Shown here in pieces: positions 42,117 to 52,143 of a stretch of DNA of 64,000 bases (positions within the stretch are counted from its first letter, which is position 1; every line of letters starts with the position of its first letter). The notes beneath the pieces are model-generated. The model did not search any database. It saw only the letters and a list, made by a program, of their open reading frames with translations, and had not been told where the DNA came from. Position numbers and translations under genes: made by a program. Location of the stretch: positions 84,710,636 through 84,774,635 of the forward strand of contig CATQJL010000112.1 in assembly GCA_958299035.1 (NCBI GenBank). Direction: 5' to 3'. Origin of the DNA: Cylicocyclus nassatus. Its lineage: Eukaryota; Nematoda; Chromadorea; Rhabditida; Strongylidae.

Positions 42117-42356
42117 TCGTTTCTTACGAAATAAGATTGCCTGCCTTATTTGACTTGTGAAGCATTATTAGACGATCTTTTACAAAAGGGAGCACTACAA
42201 TTAGGGAAAAAAACATTTTTTGGGAGAAAAGAATAAGTATTTCGAAATACAAGTAGTTCTTGAAACATTGCTCATACATTTTGACAGTAAAGCCTCCATA
42301 AGTAGTCGCTGTGCAGATAAAAATTGCATCACAACTTAATTCCATGCTCAGACAAT

Positions 42357-42674
42357 GAAAGGTAGTGGATCGGCAAAATGGACCCCTGTCAGAATTTGAT
42401 AGTGTTAAGTAGATTCCCCCCCCCCCCTTCCCCACCTTGAGTACACCGTAGCACCGTAACCGTCATGCGCTGAGTCCCGAAAGAGCGCTTAAAAACCTTA
42501 ACCAATGACGCCCACTCAGTGGAAGTGGGTGGGACTGGTAAAGTTTTGAAGCTTTTTTACAGGACTTGGCGCATGAAATGGAGGGTGAGGATGGGGCAAC
42601 GGTGTATTTAGGGAGTCTACTACTTGACACTACCAAATCTGACAAGGGCTCATTTTGCCAATTCACTACCTTTG
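42357..42674. mobile_element. Inverted-repeat (foldback) element
   Basis: A 318-bp segment with arms of about 60 bp: AAAGGTAGTGGATCGGCAAA through AGTGTTAAGTAG at left, and the matching complement at right (42611-42674). A C-run sits inside the left arm boundary. No clear target duplication. Short minus-strand frames are arms read through. Confidence 0.65.
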
Positions 42675-42889
42675 AAGGGTCTCAGCAGGCAACGATTACT
42701 AGCTTAGAAGGCATTGATTAGAAGGCGATAACCCGAAATAGTAGCGAGGGGTAGCGGTAGGCTTTCCTCGGCTAACCGTGACTTCTGTTATTTAAAAAAA
42801 ATGAATGGATAACATGTTAGAAGCTACAATGGCAGCCGACAGGCAACGAGGAGGAAAGAATAGCAGATAGCTGGCCTCGAGGGGAAAGC
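42675..42889. other. Short non-coding junction before block A'
   Basis: No repeat or gene recognised. Homology with block A begins around 42890. Confidence 0.4.
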
Positions 42890-45800
42890 GATGAGGTTTT
42901 TATGCGGGTTGAGAGAATGCTGTGAGCTGGCGGCCACAATTCACTTCATCATATAAAACTCGAGATTTCCATTCTGGTTGCAATTTACATTGAATATTTG
43001 AGCAGGTCAAGTGCCATACTCTGTATTTCTTCCGTAAGCTGTTGTTCCTGGAGTATCACCTATTTGACTCAACCTATTCTTTTTTGGTCCTTACAATTCA
43101 AGCGTCTTAAGGCAAAGTCAGATATTTGGACTAGTCACGCTAAATGTGCAACATCTATTTTCACTGCCCGCAAAGCGATTTTTTGAAGTAATTGATTGTT
43201 TTCATGAAATTTTGTAATACTCTAACATAGTTGAAGTGCGGTGATCTACACGATAAAAGTGCTGTACTTTATACTGAAAGCACACTACTGTACCTATAAG
43301 GAAAGACTTACCAGCGAAAATCAAAGCTTAAATTTTTGGATGTAGTTGTAGCCCGGTGGGTATGAAACGATTCCTTTGAGAGAAGAGTTATAGGATTTTC
43401 CAGACATTTTGATGAGTTGAGCGAAGTAACAATCTCTATATTTGGTGGTAAAGAAGAAGCAGTGGTAGGACTAGTGTGTAAGCAATTAGTTTTCGACAAA
43501 AGTTTTACTGCGATTCTTACGAGTTCTAAAAAAAATTTCAAAAAACAACCGCACGTCTGAGTAGCAGACAAAAACTGCTCTTTCCGCGCGGCAAAATTTA
43601 GAAGGAAACAAGAGGCTCCTTTCTGATTCCATGTTGAGATGTGACATAAGGATTGAAGTGGAGGGTGGCTTATCAAATTCGACGAGTAATGTAGTGTTCA
43701 TGCGCTGTAGACATCATTTGTGCGTAATTGACAATATGTGCCTCCACTGCCGTTTTCCATATGTGAGCAGCAAGAATATTGTCGGCATTTATCAACATAG
43801 CATTTTTCTGCACAAATGAAATTGCTAAGGCATGAACACGTATCAACAATCAAATTTGCCAGAATATGGACGCACTGACAGTGAGGAAACAGCGCGAACA
43901 ACTTCAGTTGAGATTCTGAATTTGTGGAGTAGTCGAAAAAATAGTCGAAGAAGTCGAAGTCAAGATTCTCAAGACCTAGATCTTCAGATCTTGGTAAAAA
44001 TCAGTTTTTTTATCAAAAATTAAAATTTACACGTTTTCACGGTACGATTAAGTTTGTTTGAACATTTTATTAGTATGGCAGAATTTACTCGAGTTAGACC
44101 TAAGTATGATAGACATCGGTTCGTCCGAGTCAGTCTCTACATGTACATGAAATTCATGAGGGCACATACACCATCGCAGGTATAGGTTAGACACCGATGA
44201 CATTATCAGTCACTGATGCTTAACTATACTTTCTTGGTTTTTAGGCACATCAATGGGCCATAATATGCACCATTAAAAGTGAATTTAGGAATTCGTTCCA
44301 TTACCAGCAGTAGTAGAGCTTAATGTTGGTTTAGCTATGATGAGATTGATGACTTTGAAACGCACTATAGATAGAGTTGCAGAAATTCTTATTGATACTA
44401 ATGATGCATAAGTACCGTGATGGGTTGCTGTCTCCTTCCCTCCGATAATCCTTCGCATGGAACTGATGTAGATGTAGCGATAAAGGCTTCACGATACAAT
44501 TTGCTTAAAATCAGATGATTATTAGAGTCGCGTTACAAAAGATTGACGTTGCTGACCTAGTGCAGTAGTAGATTAGAAAATTGATTGAAATCATCGTGTT
44601 TTGAAGAAAAAACGGATATCAAGCTGGCTTTGAGTGCATCGATAAGTTGCAATAAATTTATGATGGTTGCTACAAGAGCGGTAGCAAACCAGCCAAATAC
44701 TACAGTGATAGTAGAACTTATTGAAGAGCGGTATGTGCCTCTAGTATTTACATCCACTAAAAGGAAAGTATCTAAACAAAAAAACTACTATTAAAATGTT
44801 CCATAAGTCCGTAGCGTTGCATATTCGTTTTCACGAGGACGATTGATTTGCGGCGGAATGCGTATTTTTGAGAAGAGCTAATCTAACTCGATTTTTCAGC
44901 TTCCAGGATTTTCAGATGCAAAAACATTTTCGGCAGCTGCTCATTTTCTTGTAAAAAGGCTTTTTTTGCACAGACTTGCTACCGATGATGGAAAATGGCG
45001 TCTGCACGCTACATGAGACAAAATAGAATAGCTTTCTGTAGGAGAGGTTCCTTACTGCAGGCAGCGGTTCCCGGTGCACCACTGCCTACAGCGTAGTCTG
45101 AAGAAACCCCAACGCTGTCAGCGGTCATCAAGATCCCCACTTGACTAACAAGGGAAGGAAGGTTGTAGAAGTGGTCTCTCAGTATGGGATGTATGCTGCA
45201 TTGAAGAATATGAAACACTGGTTCCAAATTTACCTGTTTTACTTGCTGTGAATTTCTGAGTAGGGAGTCATAAAGGGGTTTTATGGACAAAAATCTCAAT
45301 GCATAATCAGTGAAAATCAGTCGCTAACTTTTCTTAGCGTTCTAAAGAGGCAACGTCAAGCGTATATGTTTCATTGAATATAATTGTTGCATAGAGTAAT
45401 CCGACAATTAATTCAAGGCCTTGGAAAAATGTTACGACTGATTTTATCCTGATTGCACATTCGAATTTTTGCTCATAAAAACCTTCCTAACTCATCGCTT
45501 AGAAACCCGCAGCAAAAAACGACGGTAGATTTAGAATTAGCGTTTCATCCTTCATAGCAGTATTCACCTCACATTGAAAGGCCACACACGGTCAAATGAA
45601 TTCTTCTGCACGACAGAACGTGGGTCAATACGGCAAAGGTCGCCGATGTCTTGCGAGACTTAACTGGAAGGTACAGCACTATCCATTGTACTCCACACAG
45701 CTCTTCTTACTGACTACCATTTGTCACGCTTTCTCGCTAAACGCATTAACCGATATTGTTACGATTGAAGAGCATTCCAGTCGCTAATCAGATTTTTGCG

Positions 45801-45969
45801 GTAATATGGCTGCTTATTGAAAAGGGGTTGACAGCTTGGAAGCAAGTTTTCAAAAGGGGGGCGCTACCGCGAAATTATAGATATTGCTGTTTAAATCTTG
45901 TTGTAAAAATGTTAATCTTGTTGGTTAACAAAAGCCTAATACATACCTAATAAAAAAACAGCCAGATAC

Positions 45970-46289
45970 CAGTGGCGGACCGAGGGGTGGACGGGCCCCA
46001 CCCCCCCCCCCGAGAATGGGTCGCGAAGTTTTTGAAACTTACCTATATGGGTTGTAAAAATGTTCAGTTCTTTATGCTTGTTCGGAATTGATTATTTTTG
46101 TAAATAATTGGAATAATTTTTGAAATTTTTTGAAAATTCAAATTAGCCTTGCGTCACCCACGCCCCGTTTTCCAGATTTTAAAGCTTGGGGACCCGTAAA
46201 AATTTTGAGAAGCACCCCGAAAAATTTTTCGGAGTGCGTTTTTGTCGTCCCCCCCCCCTCCCCGGTCCGAAATCCTGGGACCGCCACTG
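45970..46289. mobile_element. hAT-like MITE, copy in block A'
   Basis: Orthologous to the element at 6146-6439, 320 bp. It keeps perfect 8-bp duplications CCAGATAC at 45962-45969 and 46290-46297, and the CAGTGGCGG / CCGCCACTG termini. Non-autonomous. Confidence 0.83.
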
Positions 46290-46547
46290 CCAGATACATA
46301 CCTTTCACAGTTTTCCTCAATTTTCGAAAAATCAGTGCATAACACAGAAAAATAAATATATTGATTGCAGCAATTGCGCGCAAAAATGTTGTTGAATTAT
46401 TGAATTAAAAGATACTGTAATCGTGCAGATAACTGTTCTAAAAATGTAATAATCATGGTTTTGATCGCAAGCTTCCCTACGTGTTGTTTATTGATAAGAT
46501 CACTTCCTATTAGGTCGCGACAGAACGTTTGCATCATTGCCTTGCCA

Positions 46548-47125
46548 TCTTATATAAAAGCTGAATGTCTGTTTGTCTGTCTGTATGTACGTATGTTCCA
46601 GATATGCTTATTTCTGAACCGATCCAGATCAAACTTTGCACACATACATTTCGGGGCCGGCGAGTGTCACGGGCTACTTTTCGTCATCGATCGATAGCGA
46701 TTTTACCGATTTTATCGACTTTTTGCAAAGTCTGAACTAAGGCTGGGAGTTGGCACAGGGGGAAGGGGTCGGGCATGCTGATTACGAATTATTGGTTTTC
46801 GAAACCGTCCATTACTTCTATCAATTTTTTAATTTTTCTGTAAAATTTGGACTACAGGGCTGGGAGTCGGCACAGGGGTAATCGAGCGTGCTGATTACGA
46901 TTACAATAACAGTTTTTGAAATTATCCGGCCCTCTATCGATTTTATCGATTTTTGTGAAGTGTGAGCTTCAGGCTTGAGATTTGGCACGGGGGGTAAATC
47001 AGCAAGCTGATTACGGAAACGAAACGGGGATAGGGAACTGCCACCTAAAAATGGGCACCGGGAAAGTTTGTACAGAAATGGGTATGTAGCCTTAATCATA
47101 GTCTTTTGACAAATAAGCCAGCTTG
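46548..47125 (+). mobile_element. Helitron-like non-autonomous repeat, copy 2
   Basis: The A' counterpart of 6693-7283, same internal periodic units and the same 5' end. The GC-rich 3' hairpin segment is missing here, although the terminal CAGCTTG is kept. Confidence 0.5.
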
Positions 47126-47131
47126 TATGTA

Positions 47132-47809
47132 CAGGGTGTCCTAAAAGTGTGTATACATTGTTTGATCTTTGGAAACTCTCTTTCTTTGATGTCTTTCGGC
47201 AAGCATTAGATAAATTTTGTAGCGCGAGGTTCAACTTAGATTTACAGTATGGATCGGATTACAGATTGCTCTTTAATACTGTAGGATTACGGTAGGAAAT
47301 TCAAGAAAAGATTTGAGCCACTGAGGGCCCTATTTCGCTACAGAAAGCGAACCAAACAAACTGAAAACCCTTACATTAGGGCTAAATAATGTCCCTGAAA
47401 CAAAATATAAACTTTGTAACTTACCGCAAGCTTCCTTCTTGACTTATGCCAGGTAAACCGCAACAGCTGTATACTTACGATGCATCGTGAAACTGTGATT
47501 GCAAAATCTGAAAAGCTTTATAGACTCCCGAAACGTTTAGTAATGAAATCGGCACGCATAAAATCCCCCACACACCACTTTTCGAAATTTTTGGAAAAAC
47601 TTTTTGGAACGCGACTAGTCCAGAATGACGCTGTAAGCCAAAAATTATTACCGTAATCCTACAGTAATAAAGAGCAATCGGTGGTTCGCTCTATACTGTA
47701 CTAAGTTGGAGCCAGCTCTACAAAATGGTACCTGAAAGCAGGCAGAAGACTTCTTGGGAAAAGAGATATTGACGGTCAAACAGTGTGTACATACTTTCGG
47801 AACTCCCTG
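47132..47809. mobile_element. Tc1/mariner-like foldback element, copy 2
   Basis: The A' counterpart of 7290-7959, with the same TA flanks and CAGGGTGTCC / GGACTCCCTG-type ends. The shared position shows insertion before duplication. Confidence 0.72.
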
Positions 47810-47869
47810 TATTATATTACATAGTGTATCAACGCACTCGTCATTTGGACCCCTGTAGAGATATGCAAT

Positions 47870-48800
47870 ACTTGTTTCACAGACGCCCCAATGCTGTAGC
47901 CACAAAAATCAATATTGTAGTATAAAACAATTTATGCGCGTAAACGAAGTGATAACTGCAATTGAACTTTAAGTTCGTACAAAAAATGACAGCAGGTTGC
48001 TTACTAGATCACATTGATAACGATCTATCGATGGTAAAGCATAGAAGAAGTACCCCGGCATGTCCGGTGCTGAAGAGGGGCAAGATCTGTTAATGAAGAC
48101 AAGTCTTAAGGTGAGCCTTATGGTTAACTAAAAGTGTTGCATCAGTCTCATACATCCGATGGGATACTTCCGGTAAACAAAATGGGGAACGGCTGGGGTC
48201 TCCCCAGCGATGGTTGCCCACTCATTCACCGAATCCTTCCCATATTTGTGCTCCAGAAGTCCCCCGAAAGCCTATCGTGGCACACTGTAACTAGCCGCTA
48301 ATTGAGCTCTACACCCCAATTATGCCCCTGAAGCCCACCCAAATTAGCTCAACACCGCCCTCGGTAGTCCATGAGCAACACGATGGTTTGCGTCCATTTC
48401 ATCTTTCTTCCAACGATCTTATGATTCAACACATTTGATAAATCGATCATGGACACTACCTACTAATATAGGGAGCACGTTTACATCGTCTTTATCGCAG
48501 TTGACTTTACAATATTGCACTTAAAGTACATGTGTAAATGAGCGGAGCGAGAGAGATACGTGAGCAATGAAATGAGTTAGGAGACAATCTGGTAGCAGAA
48601 AGTTCATAACATTATTTTGGTCTAACAGTCCGACTGGCAAACGTTAAGTCAGTCAAGCTTCGTAGATGTTGAGACGAGCAAAAAGGGCTGGGCAGCCGTT
48701 GGAGACGAGAAATCCGATGGTGAAGTAGACGATGAATTCCACTGCAGATCCAAGCCTTATGGAATTACTTCGTTCGGAACCACCTAAAGCTTATGATAAA
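47870..48800. other. Unusually conserved, indel-free block in A'
   Basis: The counterpart of 8030-8960 at a constant offset of 39850 bases across the compared exon. It contains the matching candidate exon at 48128-48271. Confidence 0.6.
48128..48271 (-). CDS. Candidate terminal exon, unknown protein (right copy)
   Basis: The paralogue of 8278-8421 with the same frame and the same stop. Differences are CCG/CCA (silent) and ATT/GTT (Ile/Val). Two changes of the mild kind are compatible with coding constraint but too few to prove it. Confidence 0.3.
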   Translation of the reverse strand, partial: AFGGLLEHKYGKDSVNEWATIAGETPAVPHFVYRKYPIGCMRLMQHF

Positions 48801-50198
48801 GACAGAACTTTGGTAGGAACTAAAAATCAGCCTCTCAATTATTAGAGCTTGCACGAAAGCTTCATCAAAGTAGCATCAGCCAAAAATTCATAACTAGTGA
48901 TTTCCGGACCGGACCGATTTGCTTGCACTGATTTTGGTTCCGCCCTGGAGTCGCATCACTGCCTGCTTTCCTTGATACTGTTCGACCCCAATACAGAATT
49001 AGATGGATACTGAAGCAAAATTATATTGAAAAGAAGAAACACCCAGATTTACAGGAACGAAACAAGCAAGCTTACGTCTTTCCTCTAGGATAGTGTCTAA
49101 CGTACTCCCCCCGCATCTTGAGCTGCGCAAAGAATCAGAAAATCTTGACTGGCTTCCAAAAGCCGTATCAATATTCTAAAATGATTACCTATGGTTCGAC
49201 CATTAGAAGGACCAATGTTACTTGATAAAATCGAAGTTCTTCTCTTTGAAACGAGGAGTGTTTTCTCTCCAGAATTTGTCTGATTTGTGCGCTGGAGAGC
49301 ACTGCAGTCGACCAGAGCAATCCTGACAATCGGAACAAAATCATTGAAGGGACTAAGCAGTTCGTGGATTTTTGTAAGGTTATCTCCATGCCAGGAATAT
49401 TCGAGATACGAAGTTAAAGTCTACGTTATGCATTTCTTGCTCAGTAAAATTTTGCATGTACTTTCATAACATAACCTCACCGCGTATTTATCAAACGAAC
49501 TCAAATCTTGAACGGACAGCTGAAGCTGATGAACTCAAAATAAACTTAAGCTTGTAGAACTCAACTCAAGGTCTTCCTAAGGGAGCCTCCAGACCGCGCC
49601 GCGACCGCGCCGTTGTCGCTTTTGCAGCCGGTAGCTGCTTTCGCGCCGGTTGCCGCTAATGCAGCTGAAGCGCACTGTGTCAGATTTTGTCCTTGGAGCG
49701 TAGCCTATTGGCGCTAGATGCTAGGCTTTTCGATTTCTTTGTCAACACTCTTTTGTTTCCAAAGTTCTCTTCTTTGCTGTAATAATTCATAGCAGATATG
49801 GTTCATTTGATCTGGATTCCTTTTTTTCGGTCGTCTACGATGCTGGAATATCGATTTATTGTCGAGTGAAACCCTTTCAGCCTAAATTCCTCTGTAGAGC
49901 TATTGCTAGATTGCAAGGCAAGGCCGACGTCTATCTCGTTTTGGGTTTACTATGCCGTATGAGGAAATTACGAAAGTACTTCCTTTGTTTTTGAAGCTGT
50001 TCTATTGTGCCGTAGCAGCGATTTAGCTGCAGAACTCAAATTCTCTGCATTTTTTTTGCTTTTGGTACTTCACTACGCTGACCAACGATCTATTAGGTTG
50101 GTGCAAAAATAATGAGCGTTTTTATTTTCTTGCTTTAACAAAGCAAGCAGACTCAACCCAACAAAGGGTAAGGGGTACTGTATAGAGCAAAGCAAGCT

Positions 50199-50438
50199 CT
50201 ACAACATGGCACTCATGCCTTTGCGCCATGCTCGATCCGCGGAGAGTACGAACTCAAAATCTAAAAATTTCCAAATGCCCAAAAAATCGAAAAAAATCAG
50301 ATCTTCGTCCAAATAATTTCTACGGACCTCCCACTCGCTCACATCAATGCTATCGATACCTGATATCCATATGTGCGATTGCCGTATTTTTTGCTTGACT
50401 AGAAACTGAGAAAACGAAAATTTCCCTGATTTTCTCAA
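50199..50438 (-). CDS. Short open frame in the left arm of the mariner foldback
   Basis: 79 codons; includes SQFLVKQKIRQSH and DEDLIFFDFLGIW and ends GMSAML. It matches the frame in the right arm except for three replacements (Gln/Glu, Ile/Thr, Phe/Ser). No similarity to mariner transposase that I recognise. It may simply be open because the arms are nearly identical, so coding status is doubtful. Confidence 0.25.
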   Translation of the reverse strand: MRKSGKFSFSQFLVKQKIRQSHIWISGIDSIDVSEWEVRRNYLDEDLIFFDFLGIWKFLDFEFVLSADRAWRKGMSAML

Positions 50439-50662
50439 AGCAATGCTGAGCCGTTTTTACATATGTAGTTCTATAGTACAAGCCTAGGTAAGCACAACTG
50501 TAGTTTTTCAGCCTATTTCGAGCGGTACTTTTCGAGAAATGTCGATTTTAGCACTAAAACTGAAACGAAAAAATCCGAATTCGTTATTTTTCGAAAACTA
50601 CCGCTTGAAATGGGCTGAAAACTTACAGTTATGCTTACCTAGGCTTGTAGTATAGAACTACT

Positions 50663-50926
50663 ATGCAAAAACGGCTCAGCATTGCTTTGAGAAAATCAGG
50701 GAAATTTTCGTTTTCTCAGTTTCTAGTCAAGGAAAAAATACGGCAATCGCACACATGGATATCAGGTATCGATAGTATTGATGTGAGCGAGTGGGAGGTC
50801 CGTAGAAATTATTTGGACGAAGATCTGATTTTTTTCGATTTTTTGGGCATTTGGAAATCTTTAGATTTTGAGTTCGTACTCTCCGCGGATCGAGCATGGC
50901 GCAAAGGCATGAGTGCCATGTTGTAG
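50663..50926 (+). CDS. Short open frame in the right arm of the mariner foldback
   Basis: 87 codons, the mirror of 50199-50438 with eight more residues at the start (MQKRLSIA). Basic N-terminal half, acidic DEDL centre. Unknown function, possibly non-coding. Confidence 0.25.
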   Translation: MQKRLSIALRKSGKFSFSQFLVKEKIRQSHTWISGIDSIDVSEWEVRRNYLDEDLIFFDFLGIWKSLDFEFVLSADRAWRKGMSAML

Positions 50927-52143
50927 AGCTTGCTTTGCTCTATCGAACAATACCCCTTACCCTTTGTTGGGTTGAGTCTGCTTGCTTTCTTAAAGCAAGA
51001 AAATAAAAACGCTCATTATTTTTGCACCAACCTAATATTTCAAAGCGGAGTCATTTGCTGCTTTCTCCTTCTCCATTCGAGGTATATACCTTTACTTCAG
51101 CATAGCAAAACAGCTAACCTTGGATAGTTAAACTTACATAAGTAAGCGTTCTCAAGCAGTATAGTAGAGTTCGAAATTAGAAGTGCAAAAAACAGAGTTT
51201 TGCGACGATATCGTCCACTCAGCAGACCAACCTCAAAGCGGAAAAGACGTCGAGAAACTTTGCCTGCACAGCAGAGCTATCATCAAAACGAAAGCTGTGC
51301 AAAAAATAGCGTTCCGCAAAGATTTAGTAGCTCCCAGATTTGTGTGGAGGCAGGTTGCGGGCTTTTCCTGATTTTGATGGTATAACGAAAGAGTACAAAA
51401 CAATGCTGCATGAAGTTCCAACCAGTTCACACTTACATTCAGGGAAAGTCCACAACCCGACGTCTTCAATAGATGTAGCATAGCTTCAAAACTAAAGACG
51501 AATTCAAAGAAACTTTGTCCTACGAAATTGATCAACTACCATAAAAGAATAACCTAAAAACGAATAAAAGACAAAACGCCGTTCATCACTTTTTTGCCTA
51601 AATAACAACTCTACAGCGGGAGGTGATTGAATATTCGACAATAACTCGATTACTCCAGCATCGTAGAGCCTCCAATAAATTACTTACGGGAAGAAGAAGA
51701 CCTTGGAAAAGAGTGGTAGCAAAAGAATCGAAAAGCCTAGTATTTAGTGCCAAAAGGCTCTCGCGATGCTTCAAGGACAAAATCTGACACAATGCGCTTC
51801 AGCTGCAATAGCGGCAACCGGCGCGGTTTCGGCGCGGTCTGGAGGTCATTTCTCCCTAAACGAGAAGCAATAGAGATGGTGCTGAAAACAAAGTAAAAAA
51901 AGTCGAAAAACAACTACAAGTAACTTTGGCATTGTAAAAAAGAATTTTGTTCCACCCTTTGAGCGTTCTTCTGCTCAGAAAAAAAAACAACAGCTCTTCA
52001 ATAATTCAGATTTTCCGCAATAAAGTTAGCTAGAGCAATAGGTCTCACCTAAAGCCCTGTGTCGCCACATTTTTTGGCGTCAGTAAGTTCAAGAGTTTTG
52101 AGAGTTTTGCATTAGACCATTTGCAAGGCTGCTTCTTTTTCAA

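Larger units (their letters stand above)
38595..42122 (-). mobile_element. BovB-like RTE retrotransposon, copy 2, with tRNA-like head
   Basis: Bounded by a 16-bp target duplication with one mismatch: CTTACGAAATACGATT (38579-38594) and CTTACGAAATAAGATT (42123-42138). Read on the minus strand it starts with a tRNA-like segment, then a leader matching RTE copy 1, endonuclease, reverse transcriptase with YADD (39722-39733) and a C-terminal RLRWYGHVRRRED region. It ends near an A-run. A TTAA-flanked MITE (39091-39447) is nested in it. Without that MITE it is about 3.2 kb, the usual RTE size, so both ends appear original. Confidence 0.88.
50093..51035. mobile_element. Palindromic mariner foldback nested in the PIF-like element
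   Basis: 943 bp between TA dinucleotides (50091-50092, 51036-51037). Ends are TTAGGTTGGTGCAAAAATAA and its inverse, close to cecropia-type mariner termini. The two arms (about 50093-50540 and 50590-51035) are inverted copies, roughly 97-98% identical by eye, around a loop of about 50 bp. A transcript would form a hairpin of more than 400 bp. It has no transposase, but each arm keeps the same short open frame. Confidence 0.85.
49581..51856. mobile_element. PIF/Harbinger-like TIR element in A'
   Basis: 2276 bp with a TAA target duplication (49578-49580, 51857-51859) and GGGAG...CTCCC termini. The site is empty in block A (TAA at 9623-9625). The inverted ends share CCTCCAGACCGCGCCG, ACCGCGCCG, GCAGCTGAAGCGCA and GTCAGATTTTGTCCTTG and stay similar for about 230-290 bp. 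A 3-bp TWA duplication and GG-starting termini fit PIF/Harbinger. There is no DDE transposase or Myb-type protein. A 943-bp mariner foldback is nested inside. Confidence 0.8.

Noticed and set aside
51233..51535. 100-codon minus frame as a PIF/Harbinger protein
   Set aside because: No DDE or Myb motif, far too short, and lies in a segment that includes remnants of a MITE.
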